Source of the DNA: an uncultured Clostridia bacterium
GTDB lineage: Bacteria > Bacillota > Clostridia > Lachnospirales > Anaerotignaceae
Assembly (NCBI GenBank): GCA_910587735.1
Contig: CAJUNT010000030.1
Location: 1-25,781 of the forward strand
DNA length: 25,781 nucleotides
Direction: 5' to 3'
The notes under the pieces are model-generated. The model saw only the letters and a list, made by a program, of their open reading frames with translations, did no database searches and was not told where the DNA came from. Shown in pieces: positions 1 through 7,951 of the stretch. The stretch's first letter is position 1; every line of letters starts with the position of its first letter. Position numbers and translations under genes: made by a program.

Positions 1-1
1 G

Positions 2-256
2 AAACATCATAGGTATCCATCATTTGCTGATGATTGCAGTAATAATGTATTAGAACCTTTCAACAAAACTTTTAAAGCTTGGTACAAAACGAAAAAAGGA
101 TTTCATAGTTTTGATTCTGCTATGGATATGATTTCAAATTTTTTGTTTTATTATAATTTTATACACAGTCATTCTTCTTTATCAGACCAATCACCTGCTT
201 GTGTTGCAGGTGTTCTATATTCTCAGGAACAAGCGAATCATTGGTTTTTGTTTTAA
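2..256 (+). CDS. Transposase, C-terminal fragment (5' end outside window)
   Basis: An open frame enters from the left edge and stops with TAA at 254-256, giving 84 residues. The fragment contains LEPFNKTFKAWYKTKKGF, then YYNFIHSHSSL, then SPACVAGV. This pattern (an N..E.. segment, a basic helix, YYNFI.-H-SL and a PA..AG ending) is the usual C-terminal end of DDE/rve-fold transposases, in which the glutamate before the basic stretch completes the catalytic triad. The exact IS family cannot be set from the tail alone. The copy may be whole or broken, because the rest lies outside the window. A terminal inverted repeat could not be identified in the AT-rich DNA that follows. Confidence 0.75.
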   Translation, partial: KHHRYPSFADDCSNNVLEPFNKTFKAWYKTKKGFHSFDSAMDMISNFLFYYNFIHSHSSLSDQSPACVAGVLYSQEQANHWFLF

Positions 257-524
257 AAAATTTTTTCAGATATTCGCTTTTGTTTGTGTGCCTTTTTTTG
301 ACTGTATTTTTAAAAGTCTTTTCTGTATTTTTATTTTCATATTAAGTTAACAAAACCTATGATATTAAAACATAACAAACACTGTTTCATTAATAATATC
401 GTCTTTTTTATAAAATGATTAATACTGTTTTAACAGAATACCTACCATATTTATACAATTAATGGGTAGAATATCATAAATATGATATTTTTAACAAAAA
501 CTATGTATAAAATTAAAAAATAAC
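257..524. other. AT-rich intergenic stretch after the transposase
   Basis: No convincing gene is seen on either strand. It holds a small palindrome at 470-489 (AATATCAT, AAAT loop, ATGATATT) followed by T-rich sequence, and an imperfect inverted repeat CTACC/GGGTAG at about 441-469. These could be the end of the insertion sequence, a weak terminator or a regulatory site. The sequence alone does not decide between them. Confidence 0.35.
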
Positions 525-553
525 TTGCTAATTATTTATTTTTGATATAAAAT
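525..553 (+). promoter_or_regulatory. Sigma-A-type promoter of the ferredoxin gene
   Basis: TTGCTA at 525-530 and TAAAAT at 548-553 are separated by exactly 17 bases. The start codon lies 34 bases downstream of the -10 box, leaving a short leader with the ribosome binding site. Confidence 0.6.
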
Positions 554-587
554 AGCATTGTATATTTTGATAGGAGGTGTATTTTCA

Positions 588-758
588 ATGGCTCATAAAA
601 TTGGTTCTGAATGTATTGGCTGTGGTGCTTGCATGAGCGAATGTCCAACAAACTGCATTTACGAAGATGGTGGTGTTTACGCTATCAAAGAAGCAGAATG
701 TATTGACTGTGGTTCTTGCGCTGGTGTTTGTCCAGTAGGCGCTCCAAAAGCTGAATAA
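588..758 (+). CDS. 2[4Fe-4S] clostridial-type ferredoxin
   Basis: This is a 56-residue, low-potential electron carrier of the cytoplasm, as used by clostridial oxidoreductases and hydrogenases. Two cluster-binding motifs are visible: C9-x2-C12-x2-C15-x3-C19-P and C38-x2-C41-x2-C44-x3-C48-P. This is the classic pseudo-symmetric layout in which each motif gives three ligands to one cluster and the fourth to the other. C23 is an additional cysteine outside the motifs. The start at ATG 588 is set by AGGAGGTG at 572-579; a longer frame from 558 would run through that site. The gene stands alone, with a promoter ahead and a strong terminator behind. The redox partner cannot be inferred. Confidence 0.95.
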   Translation: MAHKIGSECIGCGACMSECPTNCIYEDGGVYAIKEAECIDCGSCAGVCPVGAPKAE

Positions 759-788
759 TTTTGGAAAAAGCAGGGTATATCCTGTTAA

Positions 789-816
789 GGCTGTCGGCAT
801 TTTCGACAGCCTTTTT
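789..816 (+). terminator. Intrinsic terminator after the ferredoxin gene
   Basis: GGCTGTCG (789-796) pairs perfectly with CGACAGCC (804-811) across a 7-base loop and is followed by five T residues. Confidence 0.9.
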
Positions 817-837
817 CATATTTTGATGGATAAACAA

Positions 838-880
838 AAACGGTTGATTTTTTTAATAAACATAAAGAAATCAACCGTTT
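838..880 (-). terminator. Terminator of the spore protein gene
   Basis: A 13-base inverted repeat (AAACGGTTGATTT at 838-850, matching arm at 868-880) lies just past the stop codon of the minus-strand spore protein gene. On that strand it is followed by a T-rich run. It also faces the ferredoxin terminator, so the two convergent genes are insulated. Confidence 0.75.
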
Positions 881-906
881 TACTTTTTATAATGATTACA
901 ATGATA

Positions 907-1131
907 TTAGCCTTGTGTTTTACCTGCCATTGCTTTTTCTTGTGCTTCAATCATTTTTTTAACCATATAACCGCCTACATAACCATTTTGTGCAGAAGTC
1001 AAGTCACCGTTGTAGCCTTTTTTTAATGGTACACCAATTTCATTTGCTACTTCAAACTTATATTGTTCTAAAGCTGCCTTTGCTTCTGGCACATTAATTT
1101 TATTACTAGATGTTTTATTTGTTGCTGACAT
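907..1131 (-). CDS. Alpha/beta-type small acid-soluble spore protein
   Basis: This 74-residue protein coats and protects DNA in the forespore and serves as an amino-acid store at germination. The family core is present: KFEVANEIGV (residues 25-34), then LKKGYNGDLTSAQNG and YVGGYMVKKMIE. The FE/VANE segment fits the site cut by the germination protease GPR, probably between E27 and V28. The start is supported by an AAAGGAGG site at 1141-1148. A sigma-G/F-like promoter lies upstream. Its presence is the best evidence in the window that the organism forms endospores. Confidence 0.96.
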   Translation of the reverse strand: MSATNKTSSNKINVPEAKAALEQYKFEVANEIGVPLKKGYNGDLTSAQNGYVGGYMVKKMIEAQEKAMAGKTQG

Positions 1132-1176
1132 AGAATATGTCCTCCTTTAAATGCAATTTTATTTGTATTACATTTC

Positions 1177-1205
1177 TAGTATGACACAATATTGCGGTTT
1201 TATGT
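1177..1205 (-). promoter_or_regulatory. Forespore (sigma-G/sigma-F type) promoter
   Basis: On the minus strand the -10 element reads CATACTA (1177-1183), matching the sigma-G consensus CATWHTA. ACATA (1201-1205) sits 17 bases upstream as a -35 element. The site precedes a spore protein gene, which is the expected sigma-G target. Confidence 0.7.
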
Positions 1206-1229
1206 AGGAATATGTTACCAATGATATTT

Positions 1230-1421
1230 TTAATATTGTTCTTTAGGAAGTACAGCCCAAAGTATAATATATATAATAATGAAATATATACGAAAATATA
1301 ATGCTAAAAGCACAAATATAATTCTGACAATAGATGGTTCAAAGTGAAAAAATTGTGCAATACCACCACATACACCGCCTAATTTTTTATTTGTGTCAGA
1401 CAAATAAATACGCTTTTTCAT
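1230..1421 (-). CDS. PspC-domain small membrane protein
   Basis: This 63-residue protein has the PspC signature near the N-terminus: a basic KKRIYLSDTNKKLGGVCGGIA, where GGVCGGIA is the family hallmark. A hydrophobic stretch follows at residues 33-57 and should cross the membrane. PspC family proteins take part in envelope-stress responses, but short single-domain members such as this have no assigned job. The start at 1421 is chosen because CACTCCTT (complement AAGGAGTG) lies 6 bases upstream. A longer frame reaching 1583 would run through the palindromic terminator and overlap ysxC, so it is rejected. Function beyond the domain is unknown. Confidence 0.85.
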   Translation of the reverse strand: MKKRIYLSDTNKKLGGVCGGIAQFFHFEPSIVRIIFVLLALYFRIYFIIIYIILWAVLPKEQY

Positions 1422-1470
1422 AAAAACACTCCTTAAAAAGCAAAAAGTTTTACTATAATAAAAATAATTT

Positions 1471-1506
1471 TTGTGAAAGGGAAAATATATATTTTCCCTT
1501 TCACAA
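1471..1506 (-). terminator. 36-base perfect palindrome, likely terminator of lon-ysxC
   Basis: Each 18-base half is the exact complement of the other (TTGTGAAAGGGAAAATAT and its reverse), so the hairpin has almost no loop beyond the central ATAT. It begins 36 bases after the ysxC stop. On the minus strand it is followed by AAATTATTTTTATT, a weak T-tract. It could also act as a binding site upstream of the PspC gene. Confidence 0.6.
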
Positions 1507-1542
1507 ACAAATATACGTTTTAATATGTTTATTTGTCTGTTA

Positions 1543-2124
1543 TCATAACAATTTGTCAATTTCTGCCCAAAGTTCCGCCACACCTGTTTTTGCTGTACCT
1601 GAAAAGGCTATCAACTTATCTTCTGAAGATAAATTTAATGTTTTTTTGATAATACTTAGATGTTTTGGTATTTGACTTCGATTTAATTTATCTGATTTTG
1701 TTGCAGCAATAATAATGTCATAACCATAATGTTTGAGCCAGTCATACATCATAATGTCATTTTTGCTGGGTTCATGGCGAATATCAATAAGTAATATAAT
1801 GCCTGAAAGACATTCCCTTTTTTGAAGATATTTTTCAATCATAACACTCCATTTTTGAATATCTGTTTTAGATGCTTTGGCATAGCCATATCCAGGTAAA
1901 TCCACAATATAGATACTGTCATTAACATTGTAAAAATTAATTGTCCTTGTTTTTCCAGGCTGAGAGCTTGTACGTGCCAATGATTTCCTATTTAACATGG
2001 CATTAATGAGTGTAGATTTTCCTACATTAGATTTTCCCACAAAAGCAATTTCTGGTTTATTATCATTAGGATATTGCTCAAATTTCACTCCCACAGCTTG
2101 TAAAGAGGATTTTTTTACTTCCAT
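1543..2124 (-). CDS. ysxC: Ribosome-biogenesis GTPase YsxC/EngB
   Basis: This 193-residue cytoplasmic GTPase is needed for assembly of the 50S ribosomal subunit. All G motifs are visible: G1 GKSNVGKS (30-37), G3 DLPGYG (75-80), G4 TKSD (142-145) and a G5-like SGTAKTG (175-181). The length and the LPGYG sequence after the G3 aspartate are typical of the EngB branch of TrmE-Era-EngA-YihA GTPases. Its start overlaps the end of lon by 10 bases, and an AAGGAG site (2132-2137) lies inside the lon coding sequence. The two are therefore cotranscribed and translationally coupled. The lon-ysxC order is widespread in Firmicutes. Confidence 0.96.
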   Translation of the reverse strand: MEVKKSSLQAVGVKFEQYPNDNKPEIAFVGKSNVGKSTLINAMLNRKSLARTSSQPGKTRTINFYNVNDSIYIVDLPGYGYAKASKTDIQKWSVMIEKYLQKRECLSGIILLIDIRHEPSKNDIMMYDWLKHYGYDIIIAATKSDKLNRSQIPKHLSIIKKTLNLSSEDKLIAFSGTAKTGVAELWAEIDKLL

Positions 2125-4466
2125 ATTTTTTCTCCTTCTGCTAAAGCGTTTTGTATGACATCTTCCATTGTTTCCGCTAATACAAATTCTAAACCTTGTT
2201 TAATTTCTGATTCTATTTCTTTTAAATCTCTTTCATTTTGTTTAGGCAATATAATTTTTACAATACCTGCTTTTTTTCCAGCAAGTATTTTTTCTTTTAA
2301 TCCACCTATAGGCAATACTCTACCACGTAATGTAATTTCACCTGTCATAGCAACATCATTTCTAATTTTTGCATTTGTGAGTGCAGAAAGCATGGCAAGT
2401 GCCATAGTAATACCAGCAGAAGGACCATCTTTTGGTATGGCACCCTCTGGTATGTGTATATGGATATCTTTTTCTTTATAAAAATCATCATCTGCATTTA
2501 AACGCTCACATTGAGAACGAATATAACTCATTGCTGCCTTTGCAGATTCCTGCATTACTTTTCCCATATTGCCTGTAAGCTCAAATTTGCCTGTTCCAGC
2601 CATGGTATTCACTTCTATTGATAATGTTTCACCACCGAATTGCGTCCAAGCAAGTCCCCTTACAATGCCTATTTGAGGAGTATTATAGATTTTATCAGTA
2701 TGATATTTTTTTGCTCCAATGTAATCCTCTAATTGTTCAGGTGATATCATTACCTCTGTTTTTTCTTTTGATAATATCATTTTGACTGCTTTTCTACAAA
2801 GTGTTCCAATCATACGCTCTAATTGTCTGACACCTGCCTCTTTTGTATAACTTTCTATAATATCATCTATTACACCATCGCAAAGTGTTAACTGATTTGG
2901 CTTTAAACCATGACGTTTTTTTTGTTTTTCAACAAGATGTTCTAGTGCAATATGTTTTTTCTCTTGTGATGTATAACTGGAAAGCTGTATCATTTCCATT
3001 CTGTCACGTAAGGGCGCAGGTATGGTATCTGCTGTATTTGCTGTGCATATAAAAAATACTTGTGATAAATCATAAGGCAACTCAATATAATGGTCACGAA
3101 AAGTACTATTTTGCTCTCCATCTAATACCTCTAATAATGCCGCCGCAGGGTCACCATTGTAAGATTTATTTAATTTGTCTACTTCATCTAAAAGCATGAG
3201 AGGGTTAATTGTGCCAGCTTGTTTCATGCTATACATAATACGTCCTGGCATAGCACCTACATATGTTTTGCGGTGTCCTCTAATTTCTGCTTCATCTCTG
3301 ATACCGCCTAATGACATTCTAACATATTTTAAATTTAATGCTGATGCAATGGATTTTGCAATAGATGTTTTGCCTACACCAGGTGGTCCAACAAGACAAA
3401 GTATTGTGCTGTTGCCTTTTGGAGCAAATTTTCTAACAGCTAAATGCTCTAATATTCTTTCTTTTACTTTTTTTAAGCCATAATGGTCTTGTTCTAATAT
3501 TTTTTCTGCTCTTTTTAAATCAAATTTGGATTTTGTTTTTTCATTCCATGGTAAAGCAAGTACTGTTTCAATATAACTTCTTGATACATTATATTCTGGA
3601 GAAGAAACGGGAATTTTTAACATTCTTTGTATTTCTTTTTCCACTGCTTCTTTTACTTCTTGAGGAGGATTTTTTTGCTCTAATGCTTGACGAAATTTTT
3701 CAGCATCTGCTTCTGTACCATCTTTATCTCCTAATTTTTGCTGTATTACTTTCATTTCTTCTTTTAAAAAGTAATCTTTTTGTGTTTTGTCCATTTTCTG
3801 GCGCACATCTGTTTCCAAACTTTTTTTGATTTTTAGTATTTCAATTTCATAATTTACAGTTTGTATTACCATACGTAGTCTTTGCTCTGGTGCTACTAGT
3901 TCTAACAAATATTGTTTTTGTTCTTCATTAATGTCTAATATACCCGCAATTACATCTGCTAACTTTCCAGGTTGTTTTGCTTCTGCGGCTTCTGTTGCAG
4001 CTAAAAGCAATTCAGTAGTATTTCTGTTTCTTGTAGCAGTAACATATTCTCCAAAACAATCCATTGCTATACGCATCAATGCATCTTCTTGAGGCGAGAT
4101 ATCACCTTCAAAATCTTGTTCAATTTCCATGACATTACCATAGTCACATTGTTCATCTGATACACATTGTATTAATTTTGCACGTTTTTCTCCTTCTACA
4201 ATCACATGATTTAGATTACCAGGAAGTTTTAATACTTGTTTTACTGTTGCAATGGTACCAATATCATATAAATCTTGTCTTTGAGGGTCTTGCACAGCAG
4301 CATCTTTTTGTGTAATTAAAAATACAGGCATTTTATGTTCTGTTGCATATTCTAATGCCTCCAATGATTTTGTACGACCAATAGGAAGGCTTGTAGTCAT
4401 ATCTGGAAATACGGTTAAACCCCTTAATGGAATTAAAGGCAGTTTGATTGTCATTTTTTCTTCCAT
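2115..4466 (-). CDS. lon: ATP-dependent protease La (LonA)
   Basis: This 783-residue soluble AAA+ serine protease degrades damaged and short-lived regulatory proteins in the cytoplasm. The order is an N-terminal substrate-binding domain (LPLIPLRGLTVFPDM near the start), a coiled-coil linker, and an AAA+ module with Walker A GPPGVGKT (360-367) and Walker B MLLDEVDKL. The C-terminal protease domain has catalytic S683 in PKDGPSAG and K726 in GGLKEK. The S-to-K spacing of 43 equals that of E. coli Lon. AAAGGAGC (4477-4484) supports the start at 4466. No CIRCE element and no paired CtsR heptads are seen upstream, so heat-shock control by those repressors is not evident. Confidence 0.97.
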   Translation of the reverse strand: MEEKMTIKLPLIPLRGLTVFPDMTTSLPIGRTKSLEALEYATEHKMPVFLITQKDAAVQDPQRQDLYDIGTIATVKQVLKLPGNLNHVIVEGEKRAKLIQCVSDEQCDYGNVMEIEQDFEGDISPQEDALMRIAMDCFGEYVTATRNRNTTELLLAATEAAEAKQPGKLADVIAGILDINEEQKQYLLELVAPEQRLRMVIQTVNYEIEILKIKKSLETDVRQKMDKTQKDYFLKEEMKVIQQKLGDKDGTEADAEKFRQALEQKNPPQEVKEAVEKEIQRMLKIPVSSPEYNVSRSYIETVLALPWNEKTKSKFDLKRAEKILEQDHYGLKKVKERILEHLAVRKFAPKGNSTILCLVGPPGVGKTSIAKSIASALNLKYVRMSLGGIRDEAEIRGHRKTYVGAMPGRIMYSMKQAGTINPLMLLDEVDKLNKSYNGDPAAALLEVLDGEQNSTFRDHYIELPYDLSQVFFICTANTADTIPAPLRDRMEMIQLSSYTSQEKKHIALEHLVEKQKKRHGLKPNQLTLCDGVIDDIIESYTKEAGVRQLERMIGTLCRKAVKMILSKEKTEVMISPEQLEDYIGAKKYHTDKIYNTPQIGIVRGLAWTQFGGETLSIEVNTMAGTGKFELTGNMGKVMQESAKAAMSYIRSQCERLNADDDFYKEKDIHIHIPEGAIPKDGPSAGITMALAMLSALTNAKIRNDVAMTGEITLRGRVLPIGGLKEKILAGKKAGIVKIILPKQNERDLKEIESEIKQGLEFVLAETMEDVIQNALAEGEKIWK

Positions 4467-4516
4467 AATTGTTTATGCTCCTTTGTAATTGATGTTTTAT
4501 ATTCATTTTATTATAG

Positions 4517-4545
4517 ATTATAACGAAAAAGGGCAATCTGGTCAA
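4517..4545 (-). promoter_or_regulatory. Promoter of lon-ysxC
   Basis: On the minus strand TTGACC (4540-4545) and TATAAT (4517-4522) are 17 bases apart, a near-perfect sigma-A promoter. It lies about 50 bases upstream of the lon start codon. Confidence 0.8.
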
Positions 4546-4670
4546 TTTTATTATGTAATAATTGTAATAGGATAACTTTTATTGGGAATATATATAGTAA
4601 AAAGCATTATGAATGAAACGATATGATTATTTTATATAGTATCAGTATGCAAAATACAAATGAAAAGTGC

Positions 4671-4699
4671 TTTACCAATATGATAAAGTATGGTACAAT
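4671..4699 (+). promoter_or_regulatory. Promoter of the glmS transcript
   Basis: TTTACC (4671-4676) and TACAAT (4694-4699) have a 17-base spacer. The -10 box is preceded by TGG, an extended -10 signature. The transcript would start near 4706, about 70 bases before the ribozyme cleavage site. Confidence 0.7.
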
Positions 4700-4767
4700 A
4701 TTGCGAATAATAGTAATATACTTGCTATACGCTTCCTACAAGCGTTTTGATAAAAAGGAGGAAATAT

Positions 4768-4915
4768 ACATAAGCGCCAGAACTCATGTAGGGTAGTTGA
4801 CGAGGAAGAAGAGTATCGAAATATTCGGCGGATGCTTCTCGCCCATTTGTACAGGGACGCAGGTTTTCCACAAAATAAAAAGAGGACTTTTTATACAAAA
4901 AGAAAACAACGTACA
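4768..4915 (+). ncRNA. glmS ribozyme (glucosamine-6-phosphate-responsive, self-cleaving)
   Basis: The conserved core of the glmS ribozyme is readable. It contains AGCGCCAGAACT at the cleavage site, GTTGACGAGGA, TATCGAA...TTCGGCGGATGC forming the P2.1/P2.2 core, and a CCC/GGG-closed arm at about 4842-4859. A GAGGACTTT...AAAGAAAACAA region closes P4. By homology, cleavage should fall between A4773 and G4774. In the known mechanism, glucosamine-6-phosphate binds as a coenzyme for cleavage. The downstream fragment with a 5' hydroxyl is then degraded by RNase J, so product shuts off synthesis. The position immediately upstream of glmS is exactly as expected. Confidence 0.95.
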
Positions 4916-4941
4916 AATAAAATAACTGGAGGTAAAAAATT

Positions 4942-6768
4942 ATGTGTGGTATTGTAGGATATATTGGAATGAAAGAGGCAGCACCAGTATTGCTGCAAGG
5001 ACTTGAAAAATTGGAATACAGAGGATACGATTCAGCAGGTATTGCTGTATATCAAGACGATATTTTTACAATAAAAACAAAAGGTAGACTACATGATTTA
5101 AAACAGAAAATTGAAAAAATGGACACTAGTATACATGGGAGTGTAGGTATTGGACATACAAGATGGGCAACACACGGCGCACCAAGCGATGTAAATAGTC
5201 ACCCCCACAGCAGTGAAAACGGCAGAATTTCAATTGTGCATAATGGCATTATTGAAAATTATATGGAATTAAAATTATTTTTACAGCAAGAAGGTAGAAA
5301 ATTTGTTTCTGAAACGGATACTGAAATTGTAGCACAACTTTTTGATTATTATTATCAAGGTGACTTAGTGGATACTATGATAAAAGTAATTGATAAAATA
5401 AGAGGTGCTTATGCTTTGGGTGTACTTTGTAGTGAACATCCTGACGAAATTGTTGCAGTAAGAAAAGATAGTCCTTTGCTTGTAGGGATAGGACAAAATG
5501 AAAATTATATTGCTTCTGATATTCCAGCACTTTTGGAATATACAAGAGATTATTATTTATTGGAAGATAACGAAATTGTTTTATTAAAAAAGGATAGTAT
5601 ACAACTTTTTGATTTGAATAGAAATGAAATCAAAAAAGAAATATTTCATGTTACTTGGGATGTTTCCGCAGCAGAAAAAGATGGCTATGACTATTTTATG
5701 ATGAAAGAAATTATGGAACAGCCTGAAGGTTTAAGAAAAACAATATTGCCAAGAATAAAAGAAAATGAAATACAATTAGATCAAATTGAATTGACAGCAG
5801 AACAAGTAAATAATATTAACAGAATACACATTGTTGCTTGTGGCAGTGCTTGGCACGCTTCTATTGTGGGAAAATATATTATAGAAAAATTATCAAGAAT
5901 TCCTGTTGAAGTAGATTTGGCGTCTGAATTTAGATATCGCCAACCTATATTACAAAAAAATGATTTATGCATTATTGTAAGTCAGTCTGGAGAAACAGCA
6001 GATACACTTGCCGCATTAAGAGAAGCAAAAAAACATGGTGTAAGAGTACTTTCTATTGTAAATGTAGTAGGAAGTTCTATTGCAAGAGAAAGTGATGATG
6101 TTATTTATACATGGGCTGGTCCTGAAATTGCTGTTGCTACCACAAAGGGATATAGCACACAATTATCTGTTATGTATTTATTAGCATTGTATTTTGGAAA
6201 GGCAAGAAAAACAATTACAGAACAAGAAATGACAGATTATATTCAAAAATTGAAAAAAGTACCTGATGATGTACAAAAACTGCTTGAATTTGAAGATAGA
6301 ATAAAAGTATTGGCAAAACAATATGCACATTCAAAAGATGTTTTTGTAATTGGTAGAGGAATTGACTATGCAGCAGCTTTGGAAGGTTCTTTGAAATTGA
6401 AAGAAATTTCTTACATTCATAGTGAGGCATATGCAGCAGGAGAATTAAAACATGGTACAATATCATTAATAGAATATGGTACACTTGTTGTTGCTGTGGC
6501 TACACAACAAGCATTGTTTGAAAAATTAATTAGTAATATCAAAGAAGTAAAAGCAAGAGGTGCAAAAGTGGTAGCGATTGCCACCGAAGGAAGCACAAGT
6601 ATTGAAAAAGTAGCAGATGAGGTGTTTTATATACCAAAAACAAGCGAAATGTTTACAGCATCTGCAACAGTAGTTCCTATGCAATTACTGTCATATTATA
6701 TTGCAGTAGAAAGAGGCTGTGATGTAGATAAGCCAAGAAATTTAGCAAAATCTGTTACAGTAGAATAA
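4942..6768 (+). CDS. glmS: Glutamine--fructose-6-phosphate aminotransferase (isomerizing)
   Basis: This 608-residue enzyme makes glucosamine-6-phosphate from fructose-6-phosphate and glutamine, the first step toward UDP-GlcNAc for peptidoglycan. C2 in MCGIVGYIG is the glutaminase nucleophile after Met removal. The N-terminal Ntn amidotransferase domain also shows GHTRWATHG and the HNGIIEN loop. Two SIS domains follow, with CGSAWHAS at about 300 and SQSGE at 347-351. The end PRNLAKSVTVE carries the conserved catalytic lysine (K603). GGAGGT (4928-4933) gives the start. Expression is expected to be controlled by the ribozyme just upstream. The gene is monocistronic, closed by a terminator. Confidence 0.98.
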   Translation: MCGIVGYIGMKEAAPVLLQGLEKLEYRGYDSAGIAVYQDDIFTIKTKGRLHDLKQKIEKMDTSIHGSVGIGHTRWATHGAPSDVNSHPHSSENGRISIVHNGIIENYMELKLFLQQEGRKFVSETDTEIVAQLFDYYYQGDLVDTMIKVIDKIRGAYALGVLCSEHPDEIVAVRKDSPLLVGIGQNENYIASDIPALLEYTRDYYLLEDNEIVLLKKDSIQLFDLNRNEIKKEIFHVTWDVSAAEKDGYDYFMMKEIMEQPEGLRKTILPRIKENEIQLDQIELTAEQVNNINRIHIVACGSAWHASIVGKYIIEKLSRIPVEVDLASEFRYRQPILQKNDLCIIVSQSGETADTLAALREAKKHGVRVLSIVNVVGSSIARESDDVIYTWAGPEIAVATTKGYSTQLSVMYLLALYFGKARKTITEQEMTDYIQKLKKVPDDVQKLLEFEDRIKVLAKQYAHSKDVFVIGRGIDYAAALEGSLKLKEISYIHSEAYAAGELKHGTISLIEYGTLVVAVATQQALFEKLISNIKEVKARGAKVVAIATEGSTSIEKVADEVFYIPKTSEMFTASATVVPMQLLSYYIAVERGCDVDKPRNLAKSVTVE

Positions 6769-6775
6769 TGAATAT

Positions 6776-6807
6776 AAAAAAGCGACAAATTATATTTGTC
6801 GCTTTTT
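6776..6807. terminator. Bidirectional terminator between glmS and the convergent PNPOx-family gene
   Basis: AGCGACAAA (6781-6789) pairs with TTTGTCGCT (6795-6803). It is flanked by A5 upstream and T5 downstream, so it can serve both converging transcripts. Confidence 0.88.
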
Positions 6808-6828
6808 GTTGTATTGATATATAGATTT

Positions 6829-7320
6829 TTATTGTGTATTTTGTTTTGCTAATTCGATTGCTTGTTTGCCACTGATATGTTCAATATTAAGTTCTATCAT
6901 ACAAAGCTGTTTCAATTCTCTATCAATTTCTTTTAAACGTCCCTCTTTTTGATGAGGAGAATATTTTTCAGCAAGTATTTCAATAGCAGTCCGTTTTTCT
7001 GATTCATTTTCTAATATGTGTACTGTTCCAAATACAATCACACTTTTAAAATAAGTGGTATACTTTTCAGGTATAATATTATCTTGTTCAATTATACAAA
7101 ATGATACTTTATTATGTTTTTTAATTGCATCTATTTTATGCCCTGTTTTAGCACAATGGAAAAAAATTTTATTGTTATGATATACATAACTAAGAGGAAC
7201 AGCATAAGTATAGTTGTTATCACCTAATAATGCAAGTGTGCCTGATGTTGCTTTTTGTAGTATAGCAATGTTTTCTTGTTGTGATAATGCTTGATTTTTA
7301 CGTCTCATTGTTCTAAACAT
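6829..7320 (-). CDS. Pyridoxamine 5'-phosphate oxidase-family flavoprotein (NimA-like)
   Basis: This 163-residue protein has the split-barrel FMN-binding fold of the PNPOx-like superfamily. The N-terminus is MFRTMRRKNQALS, followed by SGTLALLGDNNYTYAVPLSYVY and KIFFHCAKTGHKIDAIKKHNKVSFCI. This is the pattern of the NimA/5-nitroimidazole-reductase-like branch. The FHCAKTGHK segment lies where these proteins bind cofactor. The start at 7320 is set by an AAACCTCC site (complement GGAGGTTT) at 7325-7332. A longer frame to 7371 would run back over that site. It lies 31 bases after the DNA glycosylase and is probably cotranscribed. The substrate is unknown, and nitroimidazole resistance should not be assumed. 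Confidence 0.8.
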   Translation of the reverse strand: MFRTMRRKNQALSQQENIAILQKATSGTLALLGDNNYTYAVPLSYVYHNNKIFFHCAKTGHKIDAIKKHNKVSFCIIEQDNIIPEKYTTYFKSVIVFGTVHILENESEKRTAIEILAEKYSPHQKEGRLKEIDRELKQLCMIELNIEHISGKQAIELAKQNTQ

Positions 7321-7351
7321 GATGAAACCTCCATAAATAAAAAGTAATTTA

Positions 7352-7951
7352 TTATGATGATACAGATTCAAAAAAGCGCCATGGTTTTAAAGTATATTCT
7401 TCTGCATAATCAATATTAATACGAGGACTGGTAGAAATAATAGGAGGCGCCTCTTTTTCTTTTTCAAATATAAAAAAATCATTTTGAAGTAAACTACACT
7501 TATTTTGCTCTTTTGTAATAGCGAGTGCTTTTGCTAATTTAGCAGGACCATTTGAAAAATTCTTTTTTTGATAAGTAGTAAGACTGTTGTAATTTTTTCC
7601 ATATCTTTGCTGTGAGAGGCTGTCTAATGGAGAAATGGCTTGTCCTCCTCTTAATAATACAGCACAAGGAGTACCTTGCTGTTCTGTTACGACATTCATA
7701 CAATAGTGCATACCATAAATTAAAAAAACATAAGAATGACCGCCAGATAAATAAAGTGCCTCTGTACGTTCTGTACGACGATCACCATAAGCATGACACG
7801 CTTTATCATGTATTCCAGTATATGCTTCTGTTTCTGTAATACGACAGATAAGTTGTTCATTATTTATAATATGACAAATATATTTTCCAATTAGTTCTTT
7901 TGCAACAGTGAGTGTATCCCTTTTGTAAAATGATTCAGTTAGTTTTTTCAG
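7352..7951 (-). CDS. 3-methyladenine DNA glycosylase (AAG/MPG family) with a non-AUG start
   Basis: This base-excision-repair enzyme removes alkylated purines. Reading the minus strand from 7951 gives 199 residues with the full AAG pattern. FYKRDTLTVAKELIGKYI comes first, then ITETEAY with the likely general base E42 and the base-flipping pocket Y44. A51-C-H53 and Y79-G-M-H follow, then CMNVVTEQQGTPCAVLLR. The first in-frame ATG is at 7711 (residue 81) and would remove E42, Y44 and H53. An in-frame TAG at 7967-7969 bounds the frame. Between that stop and the family N-terminus there is no ATG, GTG or TTG. The only candidates are CTG (7949-7951) and ATT (7952-7954), behind an AAAGGAG site at 7960-7966. 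CTG is preferred for spacing (8 bases). Confidence 0.85.
   Translation of the reverse strand: MKKLTESFYKRDTLTVAKELIGKYICHIINNEQLICRITETEAYTGIHDKACHAYGDRRTERTEALYLSGGHSYVFLIYGMHYCMNVVTEQQGTPCAVLLRGGQAISPLDSLSQQRYGKNYNSLTTYQKKNFSNGPAKLAKALAITKEQNKCSLLQNDFFIFEKEKEAPPIISTSPRINIDYAEEYTLKPWRFFESVSS

Noticed and set aside
4540..4545. CtsR heptad (GGTCAA) at the lon promoter
   Set aside because: A single copy only, and it is simply the complement of the -35 box. CtsR needs a tandem heptad pair.
4725..4916. Open frame on the minus strand across the glmS leader
   Set aside because: The conserved glmS ribozyme explains this sequence.
6829..7320. Calling the PNPOx-family protein a nitroimidazole resistance determinant
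   Set aside because: The similarity is to a broad flavin-binding superfamily, and no sequence feature proves that substrate.
7352..7711. Starting the DNA glycosylase at the first ATG (7711)
   Set aside because: It would remove the catalytic glutamate and half of the conserved fold, which are all readable upstream in the same frame.
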